Shown piece after piece: positions 9,397 through 17,751 of a stretch of DNA of 64,000 nucleotides; position 1 is the stretch's first letter; each line of letters starts with the position of its first letter. The notes below the pieces were generated by a model. It did no database searches. It saw nothing but the letters and a program-made list of their open reading frames with translations, and was not told where the DNA came from. The stretch lies in assembly GCF_003076455.1 (NCBI RefSeq), contig NZ_CP020918.1:3632001-3696000 (forward strand). The letters are read 5' to 3'. The stretch is from Flavobacterium faecale. Its GTDB lineage: Bacteria > Bacteroidota > Bacteroidia > Flavobacteriales > Flavobacteriaceae. The position numbers and the translations under genes are program-made.

Positions 9397-9416
9397 GACC
9401 CGTAAAAAAACGGGTC
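9397..9416. repeat. Short hairpin GACCCGT/ACGGGTC
   Basis: Seven-base arms around a six-A loop, immediately followed by the larger palindrome at 9435. It lies 20 bp after the GH117 stop and may help end transcription or belong to a REP-like element. Confidence 0.5.
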
Positions 9417-9434
9417 GGGCTCTACGTTCCCGCT

Positions 9435-9462
9435 TTTTTTATCCGCCGCGGCGGATAAAAAA
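9435..9462. terminator. 28-bp perfect palindrome, bidirectional terminator-like
   Basis: Arms of TTTTTTATCCGCCG with their exact complement form a GC-rich core (centre 9448/9449) flanked by T and A runs on the two sides, so it could terminate on either strand. It follows the GH117 gene by about 60 bp. The GC core is unusual against the AT-rich surroundings, as is typical of REP-like sequences. Confidence 0.6.
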
Positions 9463-9573
9463 GAGCTACACTTTGATCCCTCATGCAATAACTACTTCGC
9501 GAGATAATTGTTCTCCAAAGAAAAACCTCAAAGCGCAAGAGTAGTTCAAGCGACAAGTATATCGTTTTCAAAA

Positions 9574-9612
9574 AACAGTAGTTACCCATTTGGTTACCAC
9601 TGTTTTTTTTTG
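9574..9612 (+). terminator. Rho-independent terminator after the GH117 operon
   Basis: Arms 9574-9586 and 9592-9604 pair with two mismatches and are followed on the plus strand by a run of nine T. It separates the GH117 operon from the sulfatase at 9719. Confidence 0.65.
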
Positions 9613-9718
9613 CACTTCAAAAAAGTAAAATCATATCAGATACATCCAGAATCATTTGTTTCGAATAAATCTTATAAAATCAGTTATTTTTGAATGTATC
9701 TTTAAATAACTCCTTGGC

Positions 9719-11260
9719 ATGAAATTTTCAAAATCCTATACACTTCTTTTATTGGTTTTCAACATTGGAATCCTTGCCGCTCAAAATAAGAATCAAAAAC
9801 CCAATATAATCTTTTTGCTAACTGATGATCAAACTAGCATATCTGTGGGTTGCTATGGCAACAATCAAGTACAAACCCCACACATGGACGGATTGGCCAA
9901 AGAGGGCGTTCTCTTTGCCAATCACTACAATACAACAGCGATTTGCATGGCGAGTAGGGTAAGTATTTTAACTGGTATGTATGAGTACAAAACAGGAGTA
10001 AATTTTATGCATGGTGATTTAACCACCGATAAACTCGAAAAAACATATCCCGTTTTACTTCAAAATGCAGGTTACTTCACTGGTTTTGCAGGTAAAGTAG
10101 GTTTTGAAATGACAGAAGCTGAAACAGATAAAATTAAAGATAAACTACCACTCGGTTATTTTGACGTTTGGGGTGGTGGCCCAGGGCAAACTTTTTATCA
10201 GACAGCCAAAAATCCAACCATTGCTAAATATGCAAAAGAATACCCTCATGCGACCCGTGCCTACGGAGCTTGGGCAGCTGACTTTATCAAAACAGCAACC
10301 AATCAAGACAAGCCATTTTGCATGTCTATTAGTTTCAAAGCACCGCATCTTCCCTTTACAACCGACAAATATTTTGACTATGTCTACAAAGGAAAAACGT
10401 TTACAAAACCAGCAAATTACGGTGAAGCCTTCGCTACTTACTTACCCGCACAAGCCAAGTCTGGTCGTGAATACAAAGATTATAGCTTTTGGAGAGATTC
10501 TGAAGAATCGTACCAAAAAGCCATAAGCAAGTACAATCAACTTATTTTTGAAGTGGATTATACTATTGGCGAAATTAGAAAGTCATTAAAACAATACGGT
10601 GCTGACGAAAATACCATAATCATTTTTACTAGTGACAACGGCTATAGCTGTGGGGCACACAATCTCGGAGGAAAAGAATTGCCTTATGAAGAAGCATCAA
10701 AATCCCCTTTTATAATCTATGATCCTCGTGCTCCAAAAAACGAAAAAGGAATCAAAAGAGAAACCGTTACTGCCAATATTGACATCGCACCGACCATTTT
10801 ATCCTATGCTGGCTTACCGATTCCAAAAAATATGGATGGAGAAAATTTATTACCCTTAATAAAAAATCCAGCAGGTATTAAACGCGAATTTATCACCCTA
10901 ACCAATATGTGGGGTAATGACGAAATTCAAGAAATGTCTGTCGTTTCCAAAGATTGGAAATACATTTATTGGCAATATGGAAGCGAAATTATGAAACCCG
11001 CAGAAGAATTGTATTATGTAGGCAAAGACCGATTGGAATTATACAACCATTCGAAAGATCCAGTATATCTAAAAAAGTTAGCCGAAATGCGAACAATCTA
11101 TGACCAGCACTACGACCATTTAGCCAAAAATATAGTGCATTACAACGATTATGAAAAGTACATTGTTTTGTTTGATCGAAAAGCCAACACTGCATCCAAA
11201 AAACCGTTTTTAACAGGTACCTATGATGAATTAGCAAAAAAAGGAAAAGGGAATGAATAA
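9719..11260 (+). CDS. S1-family sulfatase (CxAxR type)
   Basis: A 513-residue secreted sulfatase with signal peptide 1-21 (ILAAQ). PNIIFLLTDDQ provides the metal Asp pair and CMASR (Cys 76) is the formylglycine site, again the Ala variant. FAGKVGFEM occupies the place of the GKWHLG block, so the usual His of that block is not present at this spot. SFKAPHLPF and TSDNGYSCGAHNLGGKE follow. It has its own upstream region behind a terminator, so it is probably a separate transcription unit. Its sequence is clearly different from the two preceding sulfatases, suggesting another sulfate position. Confidence 0.92.
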   Translation: MKFSKSYTLLLLVFNIGILAAQNKNQKPNIIFLLTDDQTSISVGCYGNNQVQTPHMDGLAKEGVLFANHYNTTAICMASRVSILTGMYEYKTGVNFMHGDLTTDKLEKTYPVLLQNAGYFTGFAGKVGFEMTEAETDKIKDKLPLGYFDVWGGGPGQTFYQTAKNPTIAKYAKEYPHATRAYGAWAADFIKTATNQDKPFCMSISFKAPHLPFTTDKYFDYVYKGKTFTKPANYGEAFATYLPAQAKSGREYKDYSFWRDSEESYQKAISKYNQLIFEVDYTIGEIRKSLKQYGADENTIIIFTSDNGYSCGAHNLGGKELPYEEASKSPFIIYDPRAPKNEKGIKRETVTANIDIAPTILSYAGLPIPKNMDGENLLPLIKNPAGIKREFITLTNMWGNDEIQEMSVVSKDWKYIYWQYGSEIMKPAEELYYVGKDRLELYNHSKDPVYLKKLAEMRTIYDQHYDHLAKNIVHYNDYEKYIVLFDRKANTASKKPFLTGTYDELAKKGKGNE

Positions 11261-11706
11261 GAGTATAACCCTTCAAAAATATCAATCCAATGAAAAAGCG
11301 TTTCCAATAATTTAAGAAGCCGATGTTCTGAAAGCCATCACAACAGAATTAGAATTTGAAGGGAAAAACTAATTAACAACAATCAACTGAACATAGCGTT
11401 TATTTATGTTAGATAAAAGAAACTTAAACAGCCGATTTTATATTAAAATCACACAACAACATTAAGATAATATTCCAACTTTGGCGTTAAAAAAAAACAT
11501 CCTGAAGATCGGTTTTTATGATTCAAAAGATTTATAAATTAATCTATAAAATTCATAATTAACTGCTACCCTATCAGCTTGCATCGTGAATGCTACTATA
11601 TATGGGGGAAACTTTCTGATTGGGCTATAACTTCTTGTTTATTTCAACTTAATAGAAATTACCAACTTAGTATTATTTATTTACAAATAAGTTATTTAAG
11701 ACTATT
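11261..11706. other. Intergenic region, convergent genes
   Basis: About 450 bp between the ends of the plus-strand sulfatase and the minus-strand permease. Around 11317-11372 a short plus-strand frame reads EADVLKAITTELEFEGKN then a stop, with a stop directly before it. It looks like the last scrap of a lost gene. Nothing else is recognisable. Confidence 0.5.
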
Positions 11707-13029
11707 CTACGAACTTTTACCCTTCATTTCATTCTTTTTTGAATAGACCCATGCTCCAACTGCCAAGATTAGGTAAAGTATGATAATGGCCATCATCTGC
11801 TCCCATTTCGTAGTAAATTCATAATATAGGATAAGTATCGCACCAATTCCTAAACAAACAATAGATAATGCGGTTAGAAAGGTAGATGATGCTGTTTTAT
11901 CTCTAATTTTAAAGTTTGCAACAGCCATCAATAATGATACTAAAAGGAAAGTTATACTTCCAAATTCAAGTATCAATTCAAGTCCGCCAATTAAAATTAA
12001 AACACTCGCCATCACCGCCATACCAACAATTGCATTTTGTGGGCTATTATTCTTTCTAATAGCTAACCAATGTGGAAAATAACCATCACTTGCAATTACC
12101 GACATTTGCCTTGATGCACCAAAAATTGTTCCGCTTATAGCACTACTTGTCGCCAATATAGCACCCAAAATAACAAGATTTGTCCCTAATTTTCCAAGTA
12201 CATTTCCTGCACCTGAGGCAAGTGCATATTCCTTATTTTTTATAATTTCTTCTGTTGGTATAGCAAACAAAGCACCTAAAGAAATCACAACGTATATTAA
12301 AATAGCTAAACTGATTGCCGAATAAATAGCTCTCGGAATATTCTTTTCAGGATTCGTCATTTCATTTACTGCATTTATAATTAATTGAAAACCTTCATAA
12401 GCCACAAATGTTAAAGAGGCGACAATTAATACTGAAAAAATATTAGATTTTTCGGCGTCTAATGCCATGTTGTCTATAAATGTTCCAAAACTGCTTGTTC
12501 CGTGTTGCATTAGTACCACTGAAATAATAGTTAGTACTACCAATTTGGTGTAAACCATCAAATCTTCGATTTTACCCATTCCGTTAACGCTCCAGATGTT
12601 TATCAATGTAAAAACACCTATTACTGCAATTGCAATTCCTTTTCTAATCCAAATATTATTTGCAAAATCAGTACTACTGATGGCATAGGATGAAAATGTA
12701 TAAGCGTATAATGCTAATGTGCTGATGTACCCAAAAATGATAAACCATCCAATTGCAGAAGCTGAAAAATGAGAATTGGGATAGATTTTTTTAAAAAAGG
12801 AATAAGTTGCTCCTTCATCTCGGTAGTACAAACCTAATTTGACATAAGAATATGCGGCCAATGCAGCGATTAATCCACCTATCACAATTGCAATTGGGGT
12901 CAAACTCCCTATCATGGATACCGAAATCCCAAGGATCGTAAAAATTCCACCACCTACCATTCCACCCAAAGCGATGGCAATCAATTCTGCTAATCCTAAA
13001 TTTTTGTTTCTTATTCGATGTTGCGTCAT
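11707..13029 (-). CDS. APC-superfamily amino-acid permease
   Basis: A 440-residue integral membrane protein with about twelve hydrophobic helices. It has the N-terminal signature of the amino acid-polyamine-organocation family (LGLAELIAIALGGMVGGGIF) and the conserved FVAYEGFQLIINAVNEM segment in helix 6. Such proteins import or exchange amino acids across the inner membrane. There is no signal peptide and no link to carbohydrate genes. It stands alone between the sulfatase at 9719 and a repeat-rich gap. The substrate cannot be read from the sequence. It is probably a housekeeping gene caught inside the PUL region. Confidence 0.88.
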   Translation of the reverse strand: MTQHRIRNKNLGLAELIAIALGGMVGGGIFTILGISVSMIGSLTPIAIVIGGLIAALAAYSYVKLGLYYRDEGATYSFFKKIYPNSHFSASAIGWFIIFGYISTLALYAYTFSSYAISSTDFANNIWIRKGIAIAVIGVFTLINIWSVNGMGKIEDLMVYTKLVVLTIISVVLMQHGTSSFGTFIDNMALDAEKSNIFSVLIVASLTFVAYEGFQLIINAVNEMTNPEKNIPRAIYSAISLAILIYVVISLGALFAIPTEEIIKNKEYALASGAGNVLGKLGTNLVILGAILATSSAISGTIFGASRQMSVIASDGYFPHWLAIRKNNSPQNAIVGMAVMASVLILIGGLELILEFGSITFLLVSLLMAVANFKIRDKTASSTFLTALSIVCLGIGAILILYYEFTTKWEQMMAIIILYLILAVGAWVYSKKNEMKGKSS

Positions 13030-13466
13030 TCTTCTTTTCTATACTTTTTTCTAATAAGTCACGACATTTCACTACTCCAAGAAGTGCCAAAGTTCGTAAT
13101 CGAGATCTTTATGCTAAGATAAAGTTTCTTGAGAAAGTAAAAGGTAAATTTACCAGATATTTGCGCATTTTTGACCGAGTTAGCACGAGCGTCCCGTACG
13201 TGTCAACAATCTAAAGCACAACAATTTTTAAGATGTTTTGGTTATTGTTACCACCATTTTTAGCACTACTACATTTCCAATCTATAGGGTTTGTTATGAA
13301 TTAATTTGTACATGACAATTGTTTCGGGTACGAGCTATACGCTCACGTTAGTGTTTGAGTTCAATTACGCTCGCGGCAGCTAGAGAAACGAGCACGAGTT
13401 AGCCTAGTTATAAGTTTAACAAACCACTTTTGACTATACTTTTATTCAACTACAGTAACCGCAATT

Positions 13467-13532
13467 TTTGTCTCGCTGAAAGTGTCTCAGCAAAGGTGCT
13501 CCCCTATCTAGAGACGCTTTCAGCGAGACAAA
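13467..13532. repeat. Long hairpin, 22-bp arms
   Basis: Left arm 13467-13488 (core GTCTCGCTGAAAG) and right arm 13511-13532 (core CTTTCAGCGAGAC) pair with one G-T mismatch around a 22-base loop. No T run follows, so this looks like a REP-type element and not a terminator. Confidence 0.75.
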
Positions 13533-13667
13533 CTAGATGGGTTTGCTTTATGGTTAGAAACCAGATAATACATTTTTTTTAATTCTCTAAGTTTACAGTT
13601 CCCGTACAATCATCATATCCCTAGCGCTTGACTACGTTGACTTCTTGCTTTGATTTTGGAAACCGGT

Positions 13668-13806
13668 CGTAGCGTTTGCAACGCGGTTTATTTTCTATAT
13701 GACTTTACTATTTACGCTATCATAATAAGTACGAACAACTATAAAACTAATTCTCAATCACAAAAAATCTTAACTTGTATTAATGAGCCGCGTTGCAAAC
13801 GCTACG
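13668..13806. repeat. MITE-like inverted repeat pair
   Basis: CGTAGCGTTTGCAACGCGG at 13668-13686 is repeated exactly in reverse complement at 13788-13806. Further out, GCTTGACTACGT (13627-13638) and ACGCAGTCAAGC (13838-13849) also pair, with one mismatch. The inner 101 bp are AT-rich and non-coding. The whole could be a 220-270 bp non-autonomous element. Confidence 0.65.
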
Positions 13807-13953
13807 TTTTTTTGGTCATAAGGTAAATAGGTACTCGACGCAGTCAAGCACCAGATTGAGGGATACACGAGCGTTAGTTGGGGCGGTTCCGTATAACCAC
13901 GGTTTCATTGTTGGCTTTTCAAGCCAACGAAACCTTAGCTGTTTGGCGACGTA

Positions 13954-14400
13954 TTATTCTTTTTTCAGTATTATTGTTTTAAGAGGAAATTCATCAATAT
14001 TAATCAAAATCCCTGTCTTAAATAATTTTTCAAGTAATTCGTTCATATATTTTTCAGAATTAATTACTTCATAAATAGATTTTAAGGATTCGCTGGTTTG
14101 TAAAAACTTATATAAATAGAAATTATCAATTGCTCCATAATTTCCGTTTCTATTAATTTTTATATGCAGATATTGATTTGTTTCTTTATTTTCAAAATCA
14201 CAAGCGTCGCCGTGAAACCAATATGTCCAATTATCTTTTAAATTACCTCTTCGAAGATTATTTTGTTTACTAATTAGTTTGTCAAATATGCGTTCAGAAT
14301 TTAAATCAAGGTTAAATTCCAACGCTAAAACTTTTATCATTTCGTTCGCTTTCTTTTCAAAAGTTTGAATTACTTCAATGAGTAGTTTTAATTCTTGCAT
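13954..14400 (-). CDS. Small cytoplasmic protein of unknown function, DUF6896-like
   Basis: A 148-residue soluble protein with no signal peptide or membrane segment. The N-terminal half is helical. The middle, NWTYWFHGDACDFENKE, followed by KINRNGNYGAIDNFYLYKF, resembles the DUF6896 type often found as orphan or immunity-like genes in Bacteroidetes. That family name is tentative. No toxin gene is adjacent. The gene lies at the edge of the repeat island, and its codon use and Ile/Asn/Lys richness suggest accessory DNA. The frame is long enough and has protein-like composition, so it is probably real. Confidence 0.6.
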   Translation of the reverse strand: MQELKLLIEVIQTFEKKANEMIKVLALEFNLDLNSERIFDKLISKQNNLRRGNLKDNWTYWFHGDACDFENKETNQYLHIKINRNGNYGAIDNFYLYKFLQTSESLKSIYEVINSEKYMNELLEKLFKTGILINIDEFPLKTIILKKE

Positions 14401-14722
14401 ATATGATTTTTGTTCAACATCTTCGTTTTGCTCGGCTATGTCGCCTAACTAGCAAGTATGCGCAAGTTTATGCGTTTTTATTTAATTTTCAAAACAAAAT
14501 TAGGTTTTTTCTTTCGAATTTATTCACTTCTAAAAATTCAAAATTATAAAAACAACTTATCCAAATTTAGCCCTGATCACGGCGACATCCTTTATGGCTT
14601 TTTTCGGCCATAAAGATATAGCCTCGAGCAGGACTAGTTGTCCTTATGAAAACCAATCGTTCTGCTCCTAAATAAAAAAACACCAACCGAATCGATTGGT
14701 GTTTTTGGAATACTGTAACTAT
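14401..14722. other. Intergenic region between small gene and GH29
   Basis: About 320 bp. It contains the GH29 terminator (14676-14706) and a short hairpin around 14597-14620 (TATGGC, then GCCATA). No coding sequence is seen. Confidence 0.55.
14676..14706 (-). terminator. Terminator of the sulfatase-GH29 operon
   Basis: AAAAACACCAA and TTGGTGTTTTT pair around a nine-base loop. It lies 17 bp beyond the GH29 stop, with T run on the minus strand. It closes the six-gene operon that starts at 24700. Confidence 0.85.
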
Positions 14723-16231
14723 TTATTGTTTGAATTCGATTTTGATTCCGATTACGCGCCAGTTGGGTAATTGGGTTGGTTTGGAGATAACCAAAGCATC
14801 TTTTTCTACTTTCCACTTTAGTTTTTCTTTGCTTCCTAGAATCGAAATGTTAGCGATTTTTTTGTCGTTCAATTTAGAGTTTATCCCCAATGACTTGATG
14901 CGAACATCTTTGGTGGGTTGCTCCAAACAGAAGGCGTACAAAATGTTCTCTCCTTTGGTTGTAAAACGAATATCGTCTTCGGCATATTTGATATTTTTTT
15001 CGTTGAACTTGGCTGTTTTAACCGTTACGGCTTTTACTGGTCTTTCTCCAAAAACCTTCCACGGTCGAGTGCCGTAGATTCCTTCGCCATTGGTGGCAAT
15101 CCAAGTCCCTATTTCGTCTAGCGCTTTTAGTAAATCGCCTTCAATATCTCCTTCTGGCGTTTGTACGATATTGATCAATAGGTTTCCGTTTTTACTCACA
15201 ATGTCGCACAACATTTGCAAGGTGTAAGTCGCCGTTTTGTATTCCTGACCTGTTTTGTAATACCAATCCCCGATAGAGGTATCGGTCTGCCAAGGATACG
15301 GACTGATTTCGTCCATGACGCCGCGTTCCATATCTTCGACCCATTTTCCTTTTGAGTCTTCTTTACAGTTATAAATCGCCTCTAGTTTTCCGTTATTGGC
15401 TTCTAGATTGGTGTTGTAAAAATTGGCAATCATGGCTCTACCCACGTCTCCAAACGGCAATTTACTATCTGAATACAATAGATCGGGTTTGTAGGTATTG
15501 ACCAACTCATTGATGCGTGCCAACCATTCTTGTTGCGATTCTGGGTCGGTTGTCATCCATTCTTTGTCATCTGGAGCTAATTTTTTATGGTATAAATCTA
15601 CATATTTGGGGTCGTTTCCGTCATACGGAATTCCAGCCATTGGTCCTTTTTTATCGGCTCCTTTATTGGTTTGCCACCAAGTGTAACTCGCTCCCAAATG
15701 CTCTGAAACTCCAAATTTCAATCCTTCTTTTTTGGCGGCATCTTGCCATAATTTTACGATGTCTTTTTTTGGTCCCATTTTCACGGAGTTCCAATCATGC
15801 AATTTGGAATCCCATAAAAAGAAGTTGTCGTGGTGCGTACCCATACTCACAAAATATTTGGCTCCAGCTTTTTTGTAGAGTGCCATCAATTGTTCTGGGT
15901 TAAATTTTTCTGCTTTCCACAAACCGATAATGTCTTTGTACCCAAATTTTGAAGGATGCCCGTAGTGCTCCAGATGGTACTTATAATCTGGACTGCCTTC
16001 TTGGTACATTTTCTTGGCATACCAATCGCCTTGTCTCGGCACGGCTTGCGGTCCCCAGTGCGACCAGATTCCGAATTTTGCATCTCTAAACCATTCTGGA
16101 AATTGGTATTTTTCTAATGATTCGTCAGTAGCTTTAAAAGGCCCTGGTGCAATAGCAGTTTGCGCTTGGCCACTTAATGAAGCGCTCAAAAATAGTACTA
16201 GCGCCCATTGGGTAAGTGTTCTTTTTTTCAT
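14723..16231 (-). CDS. GH29 alpha-L-fucosidase/alpha-L-galactosidase family enzyme
   Basis: A 502-residue secreted exo-glycosidase; start taken at 16231 because MKKRTLTQWALVLFLS begins a proper signal peptide and lies 7 bp after the previous stop. GH29 blocks are FPEWFRDAKFGIWSHWG (48-60), YGHPSKFGYKDI, GAKYFVSMGTHHDNFFLWDS, MGPKKDI and SPYPWQTDTSIGDWYY. The predicted nucleophile is Asp255 in PDLLYSDSKLPFG, where classical fucosidases read LLWFDG. GH29 members act on alpha-L-fucose. In porphyran-degrading bacteria, members remove alpha-L-galactose, which differs only at C6. The changed nucleophile surroundings and the red-algal context make L-galactose a reasonable guess. Confidence 0.9.
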   Translation of the reverse strand: MKKRTLTQWALVLFLSASLSGQAQTAIAPGPFKATDESLEKYQFPEWFRDAKFGIWSHWGPQAVPRQGDWYAKKMYQEGSPDYKYHLEHYGHPSKFGYKDIIGLWKAEKFNPEQLMALYKKAGAKYFVSMGTHHDNFFLWDSKLHDWNSVKMGPKKDIVKLWQDAAKKEGLKFGVSEHLGASYTWWQTNKGADKKGPMAGIPYDGNDPKYVDLYHKKLAPDDKEWMTTDPESQQEWLARINELVNTYKPDLLYSDSKLPFGDVGRAMIANFYNTNLEANNGKLEAIYNCKEDSKGKWVEDMERGVMDEISPYPWQTDTSIGDWYYKTGQEYKTATYTLQMLCDIVSKNGNLLINIVQTPEGDIEGDLLKALDEIGTWIATNGEGIYGTRPWKVFGERPVKAVTVKTAKFNEKNIKYAEDDIRFTTKGENILYAFCLEQPTKDVRIKSLGINSKLNDKKIANISILGSKEKLKWKVEKDALVISKPTQLPNWRVIGIKIEFKQ

Positions 16232-16238
16232 GATTTGG

Positions 16239-17750
16239 TTAAATTTTTGTCGGTTTATTTCCGTCTCTAGCGGCGTTGAAAGCTGCAAAAAGTTGCTCTA
16301 CTTTAGCTTTGTATTTTGGGTCATTAATTAAGTTTCCATTTTCTTTTTCTTCGACATTATCGACAAGGTTGAACAAAGCATGCGGCGTTCTTGTAGTATC
16401 TGATTTGTCTTTTTTATCGAAAGCAATAATCAATTTCCAACCATCTTCGATAATCACCCCTTCTTTGGAAGTTCCCGATTGCGTCATGATAAAGGGATGC
16501 ACAGGAGCTTTACTTTTTCCTAAAAATAATGGCAATAAGTTAGCCGAATCAATTAATTGGTTTTCAGGTATTTTTTGGTTGGTAATTGCCGCCAAAGTTG
16601 CCATCACATCCAATCCTAAAACAGGAGTCGTATTGATGGTTTTGGGTTTGATTTGTCCTGGCCACCAAGCTATAAAAGGCACTCTGTGTCCGCCTTCATA
16701 AGGTTGGTTTTTACTCCCTCGGTAAATATCGCTGGATTGGTGCCCTGCTTGCTTATCTTCTTTGACTTGCAAGCCTCCGTTGTCTGAGGTAAAGATGATG
16801 ATGGTATTGTGATAAACACCTTTTTTCTTCAAGCTTTGTACTAGCATTTCTACTTGCACATCGAGCTCTTTGACCACATCCAAATGCGAACTTGGTGTAG
16901 TTCCTGCAATTTTTTTACCATTCAAACTCTCAGATGGTGTGTGTGGCAAATGCACCGCAAGCGCACAGTAGTACATAAAAAAAGGTTTGTCTTTTGAGCT
17001 GTTTTCTATAAAATTTACTGCTTTTCCAATCAACTTTGGCCCCATATGGTGTGGATCCCAATTGGAATCTCCCAGACCTTCGTCTTTGTCAAGGGTCACT
17101 CCTATCTTGGTCATATTCTCTTGAGAAATGAAGGTGATTTTCGAATCTTTTTGAAAAGGAGCCCATTTTTCATTTTCGAAAGCCAAATAAGGCACATCTT
17201 GAATTCCAGATGGGAACATATAGCTGTAATCAAAACCATTTTGCTTAGGACCATTGCCTGCAATTTGGTTTACATCTACATCCATAGCAATTTTTACGCG
17301 GTTGCCTCTGTAGATTTTGGTATTGTCATTTTTTTCATAATAATCAGAACCAAAGCCCCATTTTCCGAAGAAGGCGGTGCTGTATCCCGCATTTTTCATC
17401 ACTTTACCCAAGGTCAAATCATCGGGTTTAATGGGTGATTCTGCATAAGGACTCCAAACACCCCAAGGCGCATAACTACGATAGCAGTTTTTTCCGGCCA
17501 TGATGGCAGCACGCGTAGGCGCACATAAGGCAGCCGGCGTATGCGCATCTGTAAAAGTCATTCCTTCCTTGGCCAATTGGTCAATCGCTGGGGTTTCGAC
17601 AATAATATCGTTTGAATGCATTTTTCGATAATAAGAAATATCTCCAACCCCAATATCATCGGCTAATACAACAATGACATTTGGTTTCTTTTGTGCAGCA
17701 ACACCTAATGATAGTGTTACTGCTAGGGTAATAAATAAGTTGTTTTTCAT
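16239..17750 (-). CDS. S1-family sulfatase (CxPxR type)
   Basis: A 503-residue secreted sulfatase. Signal peptide 1-20 ends GVAAQ. PNVIVVLADDIG carries the metal Asp pair. CAPTR (Cys 76) is the formylglycine site. GKWGFGSDYY takes the place of the GKWHLG block. FTSDNGG and YEGGHRVPFIAWWPG are the later metal and substrate blocks. Its start is one base after the GH43 stop and its stop lies 7 bp before the GH29 start, so the genes are surely co-transcribed. A GH29 enzyme directly downstream suggests this sulfatase may clear the sulfate that blocks the L-sugar, for example 6-O-sulfate on L-galactose. That pairing is inferred. Confidence 0.93.
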   Translation of the reverse strand: MKNNLFITLAVTLSLGVAAQKKPNVIVVLADDIGVGDISYYRKMHSNDIIVETPAIDQLAKEGMTFTDAHTPAALCAPTRAAIMAGKNCYRSYAPWGVWSPYAESPIKPDDLTLGKVMKNAGYSTAFFGKWGFGSDYYEKNDNTKIYRGNRVKIAMDVDVNQIAGNGPKQNGFDYSYMFPSGIQDVPYLAFENEKWAPFQKDSKITFISQENMTKIGVTLDKDEGLGDSNWDPHHMGPKLIGKAVNFIENSSKDKPFFMYYCALAVHLPHTPSESLNGKKIAGTTPSSHLDVVKELDVQVEMLVQSLKKKGVYHNTIIIFTSDNGGLQVKEDKQAGHQSSDIYRGSKNQPYEGGHRVPFIAWWPGQIKPKTINTTPVLGLDVMATLAAITNQKIPENQLIDSANLLPLFLGKSKAPVHPFIMTQSGTSKEGVIIEDGWKLIIAFDKKDKSDTTRTPHALFNLVDNVEEKENGNLINDPKYKAKVEQLFAAFNAARDGNKPTKI

Positions 17751-17751
17751 T

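Larger units (their letters stand above)
9377..9718. other. Intergenic region with stacked hairpins
   Basis: About 340 bp between GH117 and the next sulfatase with no gene. It contains a small hairpin (9397-9416), a 28-bp perfect palindrome (9435-9462) and a terminator-like hairpin with a T run (9574-9612). The segment 9390-9470 has the look of an interspersed repeat seen between Flavobacterium genes. Confidence 0.6.
13030..13953. other. Repeat-rich non-coding island
   Basis: About 920 bp without a credible gene. It holds a 22-bp stem hairpin (13467-13532), a pair of 19-bp perfect inverted repeats 101 bp apart (13668-13686 and 13788-13806), and recurring CGAG-rich words such as ACGAGC and CACGAG that stand out from the AT-rich background. 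It resembles several decayed REP or MITE-like units placed end to end. Confidence 0.65.

Noticed and set aside
11317..11372. Short frame EADVLKAITTELEFEGKN as a gene
   Set aside because: It has a stop directly upstream and is only 18 codons long. It is recorded only as a possible remnant within the intergenic entry.
12815..13090. Antisense and overlapping frames of 60-150 codons within sulfatase, permease, susC and tra genes
   Set aside because: They overlap strong, family-assigned genes, have odd composition and no start context. They are shadow frames.
13467..13806. Hairpins as a CRISPR array
   Set aside because: There are no regularly spaced direct repeats with unique spacers and no cas genes in the window.
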